DNA of 64,000 nt from an uncultured Collinsella sp. (GTDB lineage: Bacteria > Actinomycetota > Coriobacteriia > Coriobacteriales > Coriobacteriaceae). The translations under genes and the position numbers were made by a program. The notes under the pieces were generated by a model. It had not been told where the DNA came from. It ran no database searches and saw only the letters and a list, made by a program, of their open reading frames with translations. Where the stretch lies: positions 1-64,000 of the forward strand of contig UQIG01000001.1 in NCBI GenBank assembly GCA_900541135.1, given 5' to 3'. Below, one piece after another: positions 50,620-58,508 of the stretch; within the stretch, counting starts at the first letter, position 1, and every line of letters begins with the position of its first letter.

Positions 50620-51384
50620 ATGCGCACGATAGCCATTTCCAACTACAAGGGCGGCGTCGGCAAGACGACGACCGCCGTGAACCTGGCGGCGATCTTCGCC
50701 GCCCGGGGCCTCCGGACCCTGCTCGTCGACCTCGACCCGCAGGTGTCAGCCACGGACTTCTTCGGTCTCTACGACCGGGCGGCCTCCGAGCGGCGCACAT
50801 CGGTCGAGCTGCTCTACGGCGGCGCGCCCGTGGAGGAGGTCGCCTACGCCGCCGGGGAGGGCCTCGACGTGGTGGCCTCGACCATCGACCTCGTCGACCA
50901 GAACGAGATGCTCCTGCGCGAGCAGCGACTCAAGTTCGCCCTCGACGACGCCTCGGGCTCCTACGACGTCTGCCTCATCGACTGCAGCCCCGTGATGCGC
51001 AGGCTCGCCTTCAACGCCTACCTCGCCGCAGCGGAGGGCGGCATGGTCGTCATCCCCGTGAAGCTCGACTCCACCGTGATGCGCGGCACTGCGCTCACCG
51101 TGGAGGCGACGCGCTCCATCTCAGACGCCCTGCGCATGCCCACGCCCCGCTGGAAGATACTGCGCACCTGCGTGCCCGGCCGCATGACCAACGCCGAGGC
51201 CACGGGAGCGGCCGTGCTCGACGGGTTCTTCCCGGGCGAGCAGTTCGAGACGGTCATCCACGCGAGCAGCAAGGTCTGCGAGGGCAGCTGGCAGTGGAAG
51301 CCGGTGGCGGCCTTCGAGCCGGGGAGCCGCCCCGCGCGCGACTACGAGGCGCTCGCAGACGAGGTGTCCCGTGAGCTCGCCTAG
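50620..51384 (+). CDS. ParA-family partition ATPase
   Basis: A 254-residue ParA/Soj-type ATPase. The deviant Walker A box KGGVGKTTT lies at residues 10-18, with the signature lysine at its start. LLVDLDPQVSATDFFGL and DVCLIDCSPVMRRL are the following motifs. It should help retain or position the element DNA, together with ParB encoded by the overlapping next gene. The ATG at 50,620 is preceded by AGAGAGGA. Two palindromes lie upstream. There is no DNA-binding N-terminal extension, so regulation is likely by another protein. Confidence 0.92.
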   Translation: MRTIAISNYKGGVGKTTTAVNLAAIFAARGLRTLLVDLDPQVSATDFFGLYDRAASERRTSVELLYGGAPVEEVAYAAGEGLDVVASTIDLVDQNEMLLREQRLKFALDDASGSYDVCLIDCSPVMRRLAFNAYLAAAEGGMVVIPVKLDSTVMRGTALTVEATRSISDALRMPTPRWKILRTCVPGRMTNAEATGAAVLDGFFPGEQFETVIHASSKVCEGSWQWKPVAAFEPGSRPARDYEALADEVSRELA

Positions 51385-52327
51385 CCAGGTGGCCGCGGGC
51401 TTCACCATCACGGGGCTTCTCGACGGCGCGTCGCGCACCCGCGGGCGCTACCCGGTTTCCGAGATCGCGGTGGCCGACATCGCCGACCACCCGGCGAACG
51501 CCGCCTACTCCATGGACCCGGCCGGCATAGCCGAGCTCGCCGAGTCCATACGCGAGGACGGCCTCACCGACCTGCCGCTCGTGCGCAAGGTCGGCGACGG
51601 CTCGTGGCAGATGGTCTCCGGACACCGGCGCAAGGCCGCCTACGCCCTGCTCGCCAAGGACGACCCCGCCTACGAGAGGATGCCCTGCCGCGTGATCGAG
51701 GGCATCGACGACGAGCGGGCGGTGACGCTGCTCCACGCAGCGAACTACTTCACCCGCGCCCTCACCGTGACCGAGCGCGCAGCCGCGACCGAGGCGCTCA
51801 GGGGCGACGCCGTGCGCCTGCGCTCCGAGGACCCGTCGCTTTCCGGCATGCGCGTCGACGACGTGAAGGCCGCCATCATCGAGCGGCAGACGGGCCGCAA
51901 GGTCTCCGGCAAGACCATCGCGCGCGAGGAGAGGCTTGCCCGCAGGATCGCCGAGGACCTCTCGCCCGAGTGGGCCGCCGAGGCCGACCGAGGCAACCTC
52001 AGCGCCGAGGCGGTGCGCTCGCTCGCGGACATGCCGAAGGAGCGCCAGGCGGAGATGCACGCCGCGATGGAGCCCTGGCGGCGCACCAAGCGGGAGCTCT
52101 CGGACTACGTGAGGAGCGAGGGCAAGACGCAGGCCGGCCCCGACGGGCGCATCGCGAAGGCCGCGAGGCTCGTCGCCGACTTCCTCGAGAGCCCGCCCGA
52201 GAGCCCGAGCGCGGCCGACCTCTCGCTGCTGCGGGAGATGGCGCTCATGACGGCACCCTACGCGGATGCGGACACCGATGCCCGAAAGCGCCGTAGGAGG
52301 GCCTCACACTCGAAATCCAGCAAGTAG
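51371..52327 (+). CDS. ParB-like nuclease-domain partition protein
   Basis: A 318-residue ParB/Noc-type protein. The N-terminal ParB/sulfiredoxin domain shows HPANAAYSMD, LAESIREDGLTDLPLVRKV and the CTP-binding-type motif GHRRKAAY (84-91). A helix-turn-helix region follows (GRKVSGKTIAREERLARRIA). The C-terminus is basic. The GTG at 51,371 overlaps parA by 14 bases, so the two are coupled. It likely binds centromere-like sites near parA. Confidence 0.87.
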   Translation: MSSPSQVAAGFTITGLLDGASRTRGRYPVSEIAVADIADHPANAAYSMDPAGIAELAESIREDGLTDLPLVRKVGDGSWQMVSGHRRKAAYALLAKDDPAYERMPCRVIEGIDDERAVTLLHAANYFTRALTVTERAAATEALRGDAVRLRSEDPSLSGMRVDDVKAAIIERQTGRKVSGKTIAREERLARRIAEDLSPEWAAEADRGNLSAEAVRSLADMPKERQAEMHAAMEPWRRTKRELSDYVRSEGKTQAGPDGRIAKAARLVADFLESPPESPSAADLSLLREMALMTAPYADADTDARKRRRRASHSKSSK

Positions 52328-52537
52328 CCTATGGCGTCCGACATCGCGTCGGGCGTCCATAGCACTTGGGGACCGGGCGGCCTCGGACCCGTCATGCCGC
52401 GGGCCGTTTGGGAGCCCGCTTTCGCGAGGCCCGGTCCCAGAGGCGGCGCCCGAGCCGGGCCGCCGCCTGCGGGGGATCCCCCGCGCCCCTAGAGAGACGC
52501 GCCCGCCGCGCGGCGGGCCCGAGGAAAGGAATCCGCC
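52328..52537 (+). other. Candidate origin of transfer (oriT) region
   Basis: This gene-free 210-base stretch lies directly upstream of mobC and the relaxase gene, where oriT commonly sits. CTATGGCGTCCGAC (52329-52342) and GTCGGGCGTCCATAG (52348-52362) form an inverted repeat with one bulged base and one wobble pair. A GC-rich, hairpin-prone sequence follows. No T run is present, so it is not a standard terminator. The nick site cannot be assigned from sequence. Confidence 0.5.
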
Positions 52538-52981
52538 ATGGAAGAGGAGACCGGAGCCAAAAGCAAGGAGCGCCGCGTCACGTTCCGCATGGAGGGAGGC
52601 GACTACGACGCGCTCTGCGAGCGGTGCGAGCGCGCCGGGCTCAGCAAGTCGGAGTACCTGCGCTACCTCGTGCGCATACCGCTGTCGACCGAGGCCAACG
52701 CGGGAGACGAGCACCGCATACTCGTGGACCGCAGGGCCCTGTGGGCGATGTCGCGCGAGCTCACGAAGTGGGGCTACCACTACAACCAGGCCGTGCACGC
52801 GATGAACCTCATCAACTTCCATGCGCGCCACGGGCATGTCGACCGCGACCTCGTCGCGGAGAGCGTTCCGACGATCGAACGGGAGCTCGCCGACGTGAAC
52901 GCCGCGGCCCGCGAGATGGCGGCGGAGCTCGGTCGCATCGGCGCCGACTCGCTCGTGGAGGGCTCGCCATGCCGATCCTGA
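52538..52981 (+). CDS. mobC: Relaxosome accessory protein MobC
   Basis: A 147-residue protein with a basic ribbon-helix-helix front (KERRVTFRMEGGDYDALCER, then AGLSKSEYLRYLVR) and a MobC-type second half (LTKWGYHYNQAVHAMNLINF). Such proteins bind oriT and help the relaxase nick it. It overlaps the relaxase gene by 13 bases, so the two are translationally coupled. A ribosome site GAGGAAAGG precedes the ATG. Confidence 0.88.
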   Translation: MEEETGAKSKERRVTFRMEGGDYDALCERCERAGLSKSEYLRYLVRIPLSTEANAGDEHRILVDRRALWAMSRELTKWGYHYNQAVHAMNLINFHARHGHVDRDLVAESVPTIERELADVNAAAREMAAELGRIGADSLVEGSPCRS

Positions 52982-54240
52982 AGCCGATAAGCGGCCACGG
53001 TTCGACCGGAGGCATCCGCCGCTACCTCGAGAAGGGAGGCCGCGCCCTGGCGCGCGACCTGTTCAACCTGAGCTACGACGAGCGTGACGCCGGCGCGCTG
53101 GGGGAAGACGCCAAGGAGGCCTGCGCCTGGGACGCCGAGATGGACGCCACGCGCGCCGCGTTCGGCACGGACGCACCCTGGAGGGGTAAGCCCGCGCGCA
53201 CGTTCAAGCACTTCGTGCTCTCGCCGGACCCCGGCGACGACATCGACCTGGCTGCGCTGCGCGAGCTCGCGTGCTCGTGGGCGCTCAAGCACTTCGGCGA
53301 CCACGAGATCGCCATCGTCTACCACGACGACAACGCCCGCGGCATACCGCACGCGCACATCGTCGTGAACAATGCCAATCTCCGCACCGGCTACCGCATG
53401 CAGACCCAGCACCCCGAGGACCTCAACCGAGACCTGCAGGACATGGCCCGCGAGCGCGGGCTGTCGGGTCTCTCCAACGACCGAGCTCCCGAATCGCCGT
53501 CGAAGGCGCGCGGGCATGCCGGCGCGGGCGGGCCCAGGAGCCGCAGGAGCGTCTACCTGGGCCGGGCCGAGAAGGAAATCATGCGCTCTGGCGGCTACTC
53601 GTGGGTCGGCGACATCCGCGCCCGCGTCGCGCTCGCCAAGACCACGGCGCGCGACGAGGCGGAGTTCCTCGGCATCCTCGACGCCCTGGGCGTGCACGTC
53701 GCCGACAACTCGGCCAAGGCGCGGCGGGACGACTGGGTGTTCAGCCTGGCCGAGGAGCCGTCCAAGAAGGTAAGCGGCGAGCGCCTGGGGTTCGTCTACG
53801 GCAAGGAGATGCTCCGCCGGCGCTTCGAGCGCGAGGGCGCCTACCGTCCCACGGACGCGAGCACCGCGCGCATCCGCGAGGCCGCCGAGCGGGCTCTCGA
53901 GCTCAACGACCTCTCGGAGCTGAGCAGGCTCTCCTCGGCGCTCGAGACCTGCGCGAAGTTCGACGTCGAGTCCATCGAGGAGTTCGGTCTCAGGATGGCG
54001 ACGCTCGAGCGTCGCGGCCAGGCGGGCGGCGAGGGGTACCGTCGCCTCGAGGCCGCCCGCGCCTACATGGCCGAGAACGGGCTCATGCCGCTCAAGACCC
54101 GATACGGGGACGATCGCGGGAGCGGTGCTGCCGAAGGGAGCTCTCGCGACGGCCGCCGCGAGGACGAGCAGCAGCGCATACTCGCCGCCGAGCGGCAGCG
54201 GGCCCAGCAGGAGCAGCGCAGGGAGAGGGGCCGGAGATGA
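52969..54240 (+). CDS. Relaxase / mobilization nuclease (MobA-VirD2 type)
   Basis: A 423-residue relaxase that should nick oriT and stay covalently bound to the transferred strand. The three-histidine-type metal motif is seen in VYHDDNARGIPHAHIVVNN (His119, His128, His130). A likely active tyrosine lies in GGIRRYLEKGG (Tyr19). The C-terminal part is helical with a charged tail rich in Gln, Arg and Glu. Its start overlaps mobC and its stop overlaps the next gene (ATGA). The motif arrangement fits the MOBP-like relaxases of Gram-positive elements. Confidence 0.9.
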   Translation: MPILKPISGHGSTGGIRRYLEKGGRALARDLFNLSYDERDAGALGEDAKEACAWDAEMDATRAAFGTDAPWRGKPARTFKHFVLSPDPGDDIDLAALRELACSWALKHFGDHEIAIVYHDDNARGIPHAHIVVNNANLRTGYRMQTQHPEDLNRDLQDMARERGLSGLSNDRAPESPSKARGHAGAGGPRSRRSVYLGRAEKEIMRSGGYSWVGDIRARVALAKTTARDEAEFLGILDALGVHVADNSAKARRDDWVFSLAEEPSKKVSGERLGFVYGKEMLRRRFEREGAYRPTDASTARIREAAERALELNDLSELSRLSSALETCAKFDVESIEEFGLRMATLERRGQAGGEGYRRLEAARAYMAENGLMPLKTRYGDDRGSGAAEGSSRDGRREDEQQRILAAERQRAQQEQRRERGRR

Positions 54241-54791
54241 TGGTGAGGATAGAGTACGAGGGCGGCAGGACGACGCTGTTCGACACGCTCTCGTTCACGG
54301 AGGGGTCGCCGTTCTCCGGCGCGAACATGCTCACGGAGTTCGAGCTCGAGATGCGGGATGAGCCCGAGAAGGGGCTCTGGCTCACGGCGAACTGGCACCA
54401 GGTGCGCGACGACTGGCGCGCCGACGCGACCGCGGACGGCATCCCGGCGGCGCGCAGGTCCCGCGGGTGGCGCTTCATGCTGGCCTCGGAGGCCGAGCTG
54501 GGGCGAGCCCGCCGCGTCCTGCTCGACGGCGACGAGGCGTTCGCCCGGGTGCGGGGGTACCTGTGCGACGCGGCAGCGATCGGCGCCTGCTACCGCGAGC
54601 ACGTGGGCCCTCCCTCAAAACCGCTGAAATCGCAGATAAGGGACCTGCAGCGCGCGCTGGGGAGGGCGGAGGTCCCGGGCGTGCCCGACGGGCTGGCGAA
54701 GCTGCTCGCGGAAGAGAAGGAAGAGGGCGCCGACGAGGGCGCCCGCAAGGTCAAGGAAGATTGGGGTGACGTCGATGAAGAGGCTTGGTAG
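54237..54791 (+). CDS. Uncharacterised protein coupled to the relaxase
   Basis: A 184-residue acidic protein that overlaps the relaxase stop by four bases (ATGA; a second ATG at 54,240 is also possible). Motifs include IEYEGGRTTLFDTLSF and WLTANWHQVRDDWRADA. No membrane segment or catalytic pattern is obvious. It ends in a very acidic tail. Its coupling with the relaxase suggests a role in DNA processing for transfer. I do not recognise the family. Confidence 0.65.
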   Translation: MMVRIEYEGGRTTLFDTLSFTEGSPFSGANMLTEFELEMRDEPEKGLWLTANWHQVRDDWRADATADGIPAARRSRGWRFMLASEAELGRARRVLLDGDEAFARVRGYLCDAAAIGACYREHVGPPSKPLKSQIRDLQRALGRAEVPGVPDGLAKLLAEEKEEGADEGARKVKEDWGDVDEEAW

Positions 54792-54870
54792 GTTCCTCAT
54801 GGCGGCGCTTAAGGTCACGCTGGGCTTTTTCGTCTGGCTGTTCCGCGCCGTGTTCAAGTGGGTGATGTAG
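54775..54870 (+). CDS. 31-residue membrane peptide at the end of the mobilization operon
   Basis: A short frame, MKRLGRFLMAALKVTLGFF continuing to VWLFRAVFKWVM, overlaps the preceding gene by 17 bases and ends at a TAG at 54,868-54,870. GGGGTGA lies upstream as a ribosome site. The peptide is basic at both ends and hydrophobic in the middle, so it should insert in or lie on the membrane. It is followed by the operon terminator. It could be a small transfer peptide or a toxin-like peptide. Coding status is likely but unproved. Confidence 0.55.
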   Translation: MKRLGRFLMAALKVTLGFFVWLFRAVFKWVM

Positions 54871-54942
54871 GCGATTGCAGTTTGCCTGCCTAGGCAAGTG
54901 AGCATGATGGTAATACAGGAGATTCATCCGTTCTAAACGGCA

Positions 54943-54983
54943 AACGGCCGAGCGATTGGGTTTCGCTCGGCCGTTGTTTCTTT
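54943..54983. terminator. Bidirectional terminator between converging genes
   Basis: AAACGGCCGAGCG and CGCTCGGCCGTT form a perfect 12-bp stem with a nine-base loop, followed by GTTTCTTT on the plus strand. It closes the mobilization operon and faces the minus-strand cargo pair. Confidence 0.88.
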
Positions 54984-54996
54984 AACCTGGCTGATT

Positions 54997-56448
54997 CTAA
55001 TTCAGGAAGAAATCGTCGACTTCTTCGCGCGTGTGCAGGATTTCGCCGTCCGGGACGTTAAGGCTTGCCGCCAACTCAACGGAGCCGGAAAAAGCCATTG
55101 CGACATTCGGGGAGAAAGCCTTCTCGAGAAGGCTGATGTATGCGCTCATATTCTCACGAAGGCCGCTGATGCATGCGGCGTATTCGCCATCGAGCTCAGT
55201 ATCGAGGGCCTTCAATTCCTGGGCATAGTGCGCGAGCAGCTCCGCCTCTCGTTTGTCATAGAAATCCTTTCCCAATTCGTACACGGTCGTGCCTACGGCG
55301 TTGCCGACGAGGGCGCCCAGAACCGGGACCGGAATGATGGCCTGGCCCACGAAGCTCGAGAACGCGCTCACAGACGCATCGAGACACGCGATTTCTGAGC
55401 TTTCTATAAACTCAATCTCCGTAAGCTCGCCGCTGCGGAACCTGTAAGCGCATTCTGCGACGCCGAATGATGCCGTGACCAGCGCGCTTGCAACAGATGA
55501 GGGCGTGGCCGTGTAGTTGTTCAGCCAATAAACAGCTCCGCCGCGAACCCCGCCCTTGACGAGTCCCATGCCGGAATCTTTTGCGATTTCCTCCCAGTCG
55601 TCCTGGGTCAAGTCGCCGATGCGCTTTCCGTTCCTGAGATGACGCTTCATTGAAATGGCGAATGCCGTTCCCGCTTCCAGAACGGCGCCAGCCGCTGCGG
55701 CCTTCGCGCCCTCTTGGGGCGTTGGCTTGTGCTCCTCGTAGATGTCTCTCTTTATTCGCTCGCTCTCGTCTGCGAGCCTGCTCTTCTCCTCGGCCATCTT
55801 GTCGGCGATAGCGTTCTTCTGGACCTCCGAGTACTCGAATTTGGAGGCCTCGAGGTCATCGATGCTGAACCCGCTTGAGTCGAAGAACTCATGGATGCTC
55901 TTCCAAGTTGAGTAGGACGGGCCGCCGGTCGAGGACGCCAGCTTGGCCGCTTCCTCCTTTGGCATCTCGTACAGGGAGCGCACCGCGTCGAGATGGTCCT
56001 TCGGGATCTGGTAGATGCCGTCTTTGTCGAGGAAATCGGGGTACTTCTGCAAATGGGCGGCCACGGCGTCCAGGGAGAACTTGCCGCCGGCGTTCACGAA
56101 CTTGACCTGTATCTCGACGCCGTCGCGCAAAAGGTCGGCGGGTCCGTTGTCATTAACCCATTCCATTGCCGGTTTATCGCCATGGACGAGGCTCTGCGCG
56201 TTCTCCAACCCGCATTCGGCCACCTCGGCGATGAACCCATGGACGCCCTTGTTGCCGCCTCTGTTCGCAACGACGAGGTCCTCGATCTTCCCGAGCGCCC
56301 AGTTCATGGACTCCATTGCGGAATCGAGGTTCTGGTCTTGGCGGTTGAGATTCTCGATGAGGTCGTCGATTCTCATCTGGTTGATCAAGCCGATCCAGGC
56401 GGCGACGGCCTGCTCCTGAGTGCTCTTGACTACTTTCTCTGTATTCAC
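54997..56448 (-). CDS. Cargo pair protein B: nuclease-like front and hydrophobic glycine-rich rear
   Basis: A 483-residue protein I do not recognise. Residues 60-130 contain GFIAEVAECGLENAQSL and then GPADLLRDGVEIQVKFV, a pattern (Glu, Asp, Glu-x-Gln-x-Lys) like PD-(D/E)XK folds. A helical region follows. Residues about 265-410 hold alternating Gly/Ala/Val-rich hydrophobic stretches, including QAIIPVPVLGALVGNAVG, like glycine-zipper membrane proteins. A charged coiled-coil and tail end it. It starts two bases after the stop of the neighbouring glycine-rich gene. The DNA is less GC-rich than the ICE backbone, indicating a cargo origin. A pore-forming or abortive defence role is possible but unproved. 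Confidence 0.6.
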   Translation of the reverse strand: MNTEKVVKSTQEQAVAAWIGLINQMRIDDLIENLNRQDQNLDSAMESMNWALGKIEDLVVANRGGNKGVHGFIAEVAECGLENAQSLVHGDKPAMEWVNDNGPADLLRDGVEIQVKFVNAGGKFSLDAVAAHLQKYPDFLDKDGIYQIPKDHLDAVRSLYEMPKEEAAKLASSTGGPSYSTWKSIHEFFDSSGFSIDDLEASKFEYSEVQKNAIADKMAEEKSRLADESERIKRDIYEEHKPTPQEGAKAAAAGAVLEAGTAFAISMKRHLRNGKRIGDLTQDDWEEIAKDSGMGLVKGGVRGGAVYWLNNYTATPSSVASALVTASFGVAECAYRFRSGELTEIEFIESSEIACLDASVSAFSSFVGQAIIPVPVLGALVGNAVGTTVYELGKDFYDKREAELLAHYAQELKALDTELDGEYAACISGLRENMSAYISLLEKAFSPNVAMAFSGSVELAASLNVPDGEILHTREEVDDFFLN

Positions 56449-56450
56449 GG

Positions 56451-57731
56451 CTATTCACCGTCCCGGGTGGCCACCCTCTCGACGATGAGGCTGCCCAGGG
56501 ACTTCGCGTTGTTTACCAAGGAGCCCAGGGCCAGTTTCTCGTCGTCGGAGATGGAAAGGTAGTCGGCGCCATGCAGGCGGCATGAGGACATAAAGGACCC
56601 GGACAGCTCTTCGCGAAGAGCATCGGTCTTTGTCCTGAGCGCCACGATCGCTGCAGACGTCTCCCTAAGAGCCTCGGTGTTTCTCTTTACCGACAAGAGC
56701 TCCTCGTGCTTTTCCTCAGCGATCTTGTGCTGTTTTTTCACGAAAAGCGCTATGGAGGTCAGCAACGTGGCGCCTGCGACGCCCCATCCGATGGGGCCGG
56801 CCATCGCCAGGAAAGCGCTGCCGGCGGCCATCCCGCCTCCTCCGGCAGCCAATGCGCCTCCGCCGAGCCAGGCCATCGCCGCGTTCGTCGCGGCAGCGCC
56901 CGACAGCGTGGAGATCGCGGCGCCCGTGGAGGCGGTCCCGAAAGTTGTGGCAACCCACATGGCGGCGGATGGGGCTATGCTGGCAACGGCCATGCCCGCC
57001 GCGACGCCGGCGCCGGCGCTGGCCGCCGATTTCCGTGCCGAGTCCAGCTCTTCGCGGGCGAAGGACTCCGACTCCTTGAAGCTTCGCTTCTTGTGGGACA
57101 CCTCTTCGATATCCTCCACAAACGACTTCGGCGTGTTCGCGATCGAGTTCACCAGATCGGTAACGAGGTCCAGCAGGTCGATGCTCCTCAGCCTGGACTG
57201 GTAGAGTTCGATCCCTCCCGACTCCAGATCTGTATAGGCTTGGTTGTATTCGATGACGGCGAGCTCGTACTCATCCGGTTCTTTCGCCCTTGCATTCTCG
57301 ACGCCTTGCTTGATCCCATCGGCGATTTCTCCCGCTTTGCCTGCGACGGCGGCGACAGCGCCTTGAGCACCGGCGGCCGCAGCGCTCGCGGCATTTGCGG
57401 CTCCTTCAGCTATACCGCCGAGCGTTTTCGCCATATGTTCGGGAGCCGGACTTTGAGATTTGGTCGATGCGTCAGCGTCTTGCTCATCGACAAACTCAGT
57501 GTTGTACTTGAAGCTCTTCGGCTCTGGACCGTCCTTGATCGCATCTCCAATGCTCTGAACGGCACCTTTTGCCTTGCCTGCAATGTCCCCGATGGCCTGT
57601 CCCGTCTGATCGGCGGCGCTTTGAGCGGCATTCGATGCCTGTTCGACAGCGCTTGCGATTCCTTTTCCTGCAGCGGCCGCAGCCTTCTGCGCCTCTTTTA
57701 TTGGGTCGAAGCCTTTATCGAAGAAGCCCAT
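56451..57731 (-). CDS. Cargo pair protein A: Ala/Gly-rich coiled and membrane-spanning protein
   Basis: A 426-residue protein with an Ala-rich helical front (KAAAAAGKGIASAVEQASNA), repeated amphipathic A/G/D segments, and a hydrophobic block near residues 250-350 full of GxxxG-type spacing (GAGVAAGMAVASIAPSAA, GGGALAAGGGGMAAGSAFLA). A charged helical C-terminus follows (EEKHEELLSVKRNTEALRE). I chose the ATG at 57,731 because AAAGGCAGGG lies upstream. It is the first gene of a tight pair with the gene at 54,997. The form suggests oligomeric membrane association. No named family is recognised. Confidence 0.6.
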   Translation of the reverse strand: MGFFDKGFDPIKEAQKAAAAAGKGIASAVEQASNAAQSAADQTGQAIGDIAGKAKGAVQSIGDAIKDGPEPKSFKYNTEFVDEQDADASTKSQSPAPEHMAKTLGGIAEGAANAASAAAAGAQGAVAAVAGKAGEIADGIKQGVENARAKEPDEYELAVIEYNQAYTDLESGGIELYQSRLRSIDLLDLVTDLVNSIANTPKSFVEDIEEVSHKKRSFKESESFAREELDSARKSAASAGAGVAAGMAVASIAPSAAMWVATTFGTASTGAAISTLSGAAATNAAMAWLGGGALAAGGGGMAAGSAFLAMAGPIGWGVAGATLLTSIALFVKKQHKIAEEKHEELLSVKRNTEALRETSAAIVALRTKTDALREELSGSFMSSCRLHGADYLSISDDEKLALGSLVNNAKSLGSLIVERVATRDGE

Positions 57732-57864
57732 CGTCCCTGCCTTTCTCCATTTGCAATCAAAGGCCATTATCCCACCGATGGATTTGGTCTCTATCAGTGT
57801 TTTAACCACCGGTCATTATCTGCGCGAAAAGCGTCGTCGGTGTACAGCATTATGGACACTAGAT

Positions 57865-58001
57865 TCAGTTGTCAGCTGAGTATGTGACAAGGAGGACGGC
57901 GCGCGACTTCCTCGTCTGGGACAATTTGTCCCCGTGGTAGGGGTTGGGCTCCACCGCGTCGGCGAAGCCGTCCCGCTTGCCCCTGAGCCCGGATGGGGCC
58001 T
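57865..58001 (-). pseudogene. Remnant of a class B sortase gene
   Basis: The minus-strand frame reads GKRDGFADAVEPNPYHGDKLS, closely matching GKRTDFADAAALDSYLGDKLS of the intact sortase at 58,484. It ends soon after with LLVTYSADN and a stop, resembling the region around VTCSYQTSN but with a deletion and without the catalytic cysteine. There is no start. It is best read as a decayed copy produced by duplication. Confidence 0.7.
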
Positions 58002-58293
58002 AGTAGCCGCACCGGGCGACGGCGCAGCCGCATTTCGTGCAATTGCCCTCGATCACGATTCCGAACTTGTCGGCGCGCAGCGTGTAGCCGGGAGCGAACG
58101 ATGCGTTGGCGTCGTGGCAGTCGCGGCACCAAGCGTTGTTGAGCAGGATTCGCTTTTCTTCGTTGCTTATGGCGTCCCAAGCCGCCAGGGCCTTCGGTGA
58201 GGAGCCGTTCCGGTCGCATTCCGGGATGGCGTCGACGGGTCCGGGTCCGTATTCGTCTCGGCGGCGTGCCGCTTCCCAGTCGATGATCGCCAT
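58000..58293 (-). CDS. Small putative zinc-binding protein
   Basis: A 97-residue protein with two cysteine pairs: CRDC near residue 56 and CTKCGC near 85, followed by another cysteine near the C-terminus. This spacing fits a zinc ribbon. The front half is helical and charged. The ATG at 58,293 is preceded by GGGAGG. It lies between the sortase remnant and the sortase operon. No family is recognised. Confidence 0.65.
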   Translation of the reverse strand: MAIIDWEAARRRDEYGPGPVDAIPECDRNGSSPKALAAWDAISNEEKRILLNNAWCRDCHDANASFAPGYTLRADKFGIVIEGNCTKCGCAVARCGY

Positions 58294-58412
58294 ACCCAAC
58301 CTCCCTTTCTGTCCATGACCTTAGATTATCCCGCCATGCGCAAGCCCCTCGTCTGACCATCGGAGCGAGGAGGTTGATCGTTCTGCTTGGTTGCGATTCC
58401 GATTTTCGAAGG

Positions 58413-58508
58413 CTAGTCCTGGTCGTCGTCGCCGGCTGCGCAGCAAGCGTAGGCCGTGAGCGCGAGGAGCCCCATGAGGAGCCCTATTCCGAAGGGCGCG
58501 AATCCCAT
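58413..58508 (-). CDS. 31-residue single-span membrane peptide next to the sortase
   Basis: The peptide MGFAPFGIGLLMGLLALTAY continues with ACCAAGDDDQD: one hydrophobic span, two cysteines and an acidic tail. Its ATG lies 25 bases inside the end of the sortase gene, with GGAGGTGG just upstream. It ends with TAG at 58,413. The overlap and strong ribosome site argue that it is real and translated with the sortase. It may assist membrane anchoring or transfer; no family is known to me. Confidence 0.6.
   Translation of the reverse strand: MGFAPFGIGLLMGLLALTAYACCAAGDDDQD

Noticed and set aside
57872..58360. 162-residue minus-strand frame overlapping the zinc-binding protein
   Set aside because: Arg-rich shadow translation; the other frame has a ribosome site and paired cysteines, and the left part is better explained as sortase remnant.
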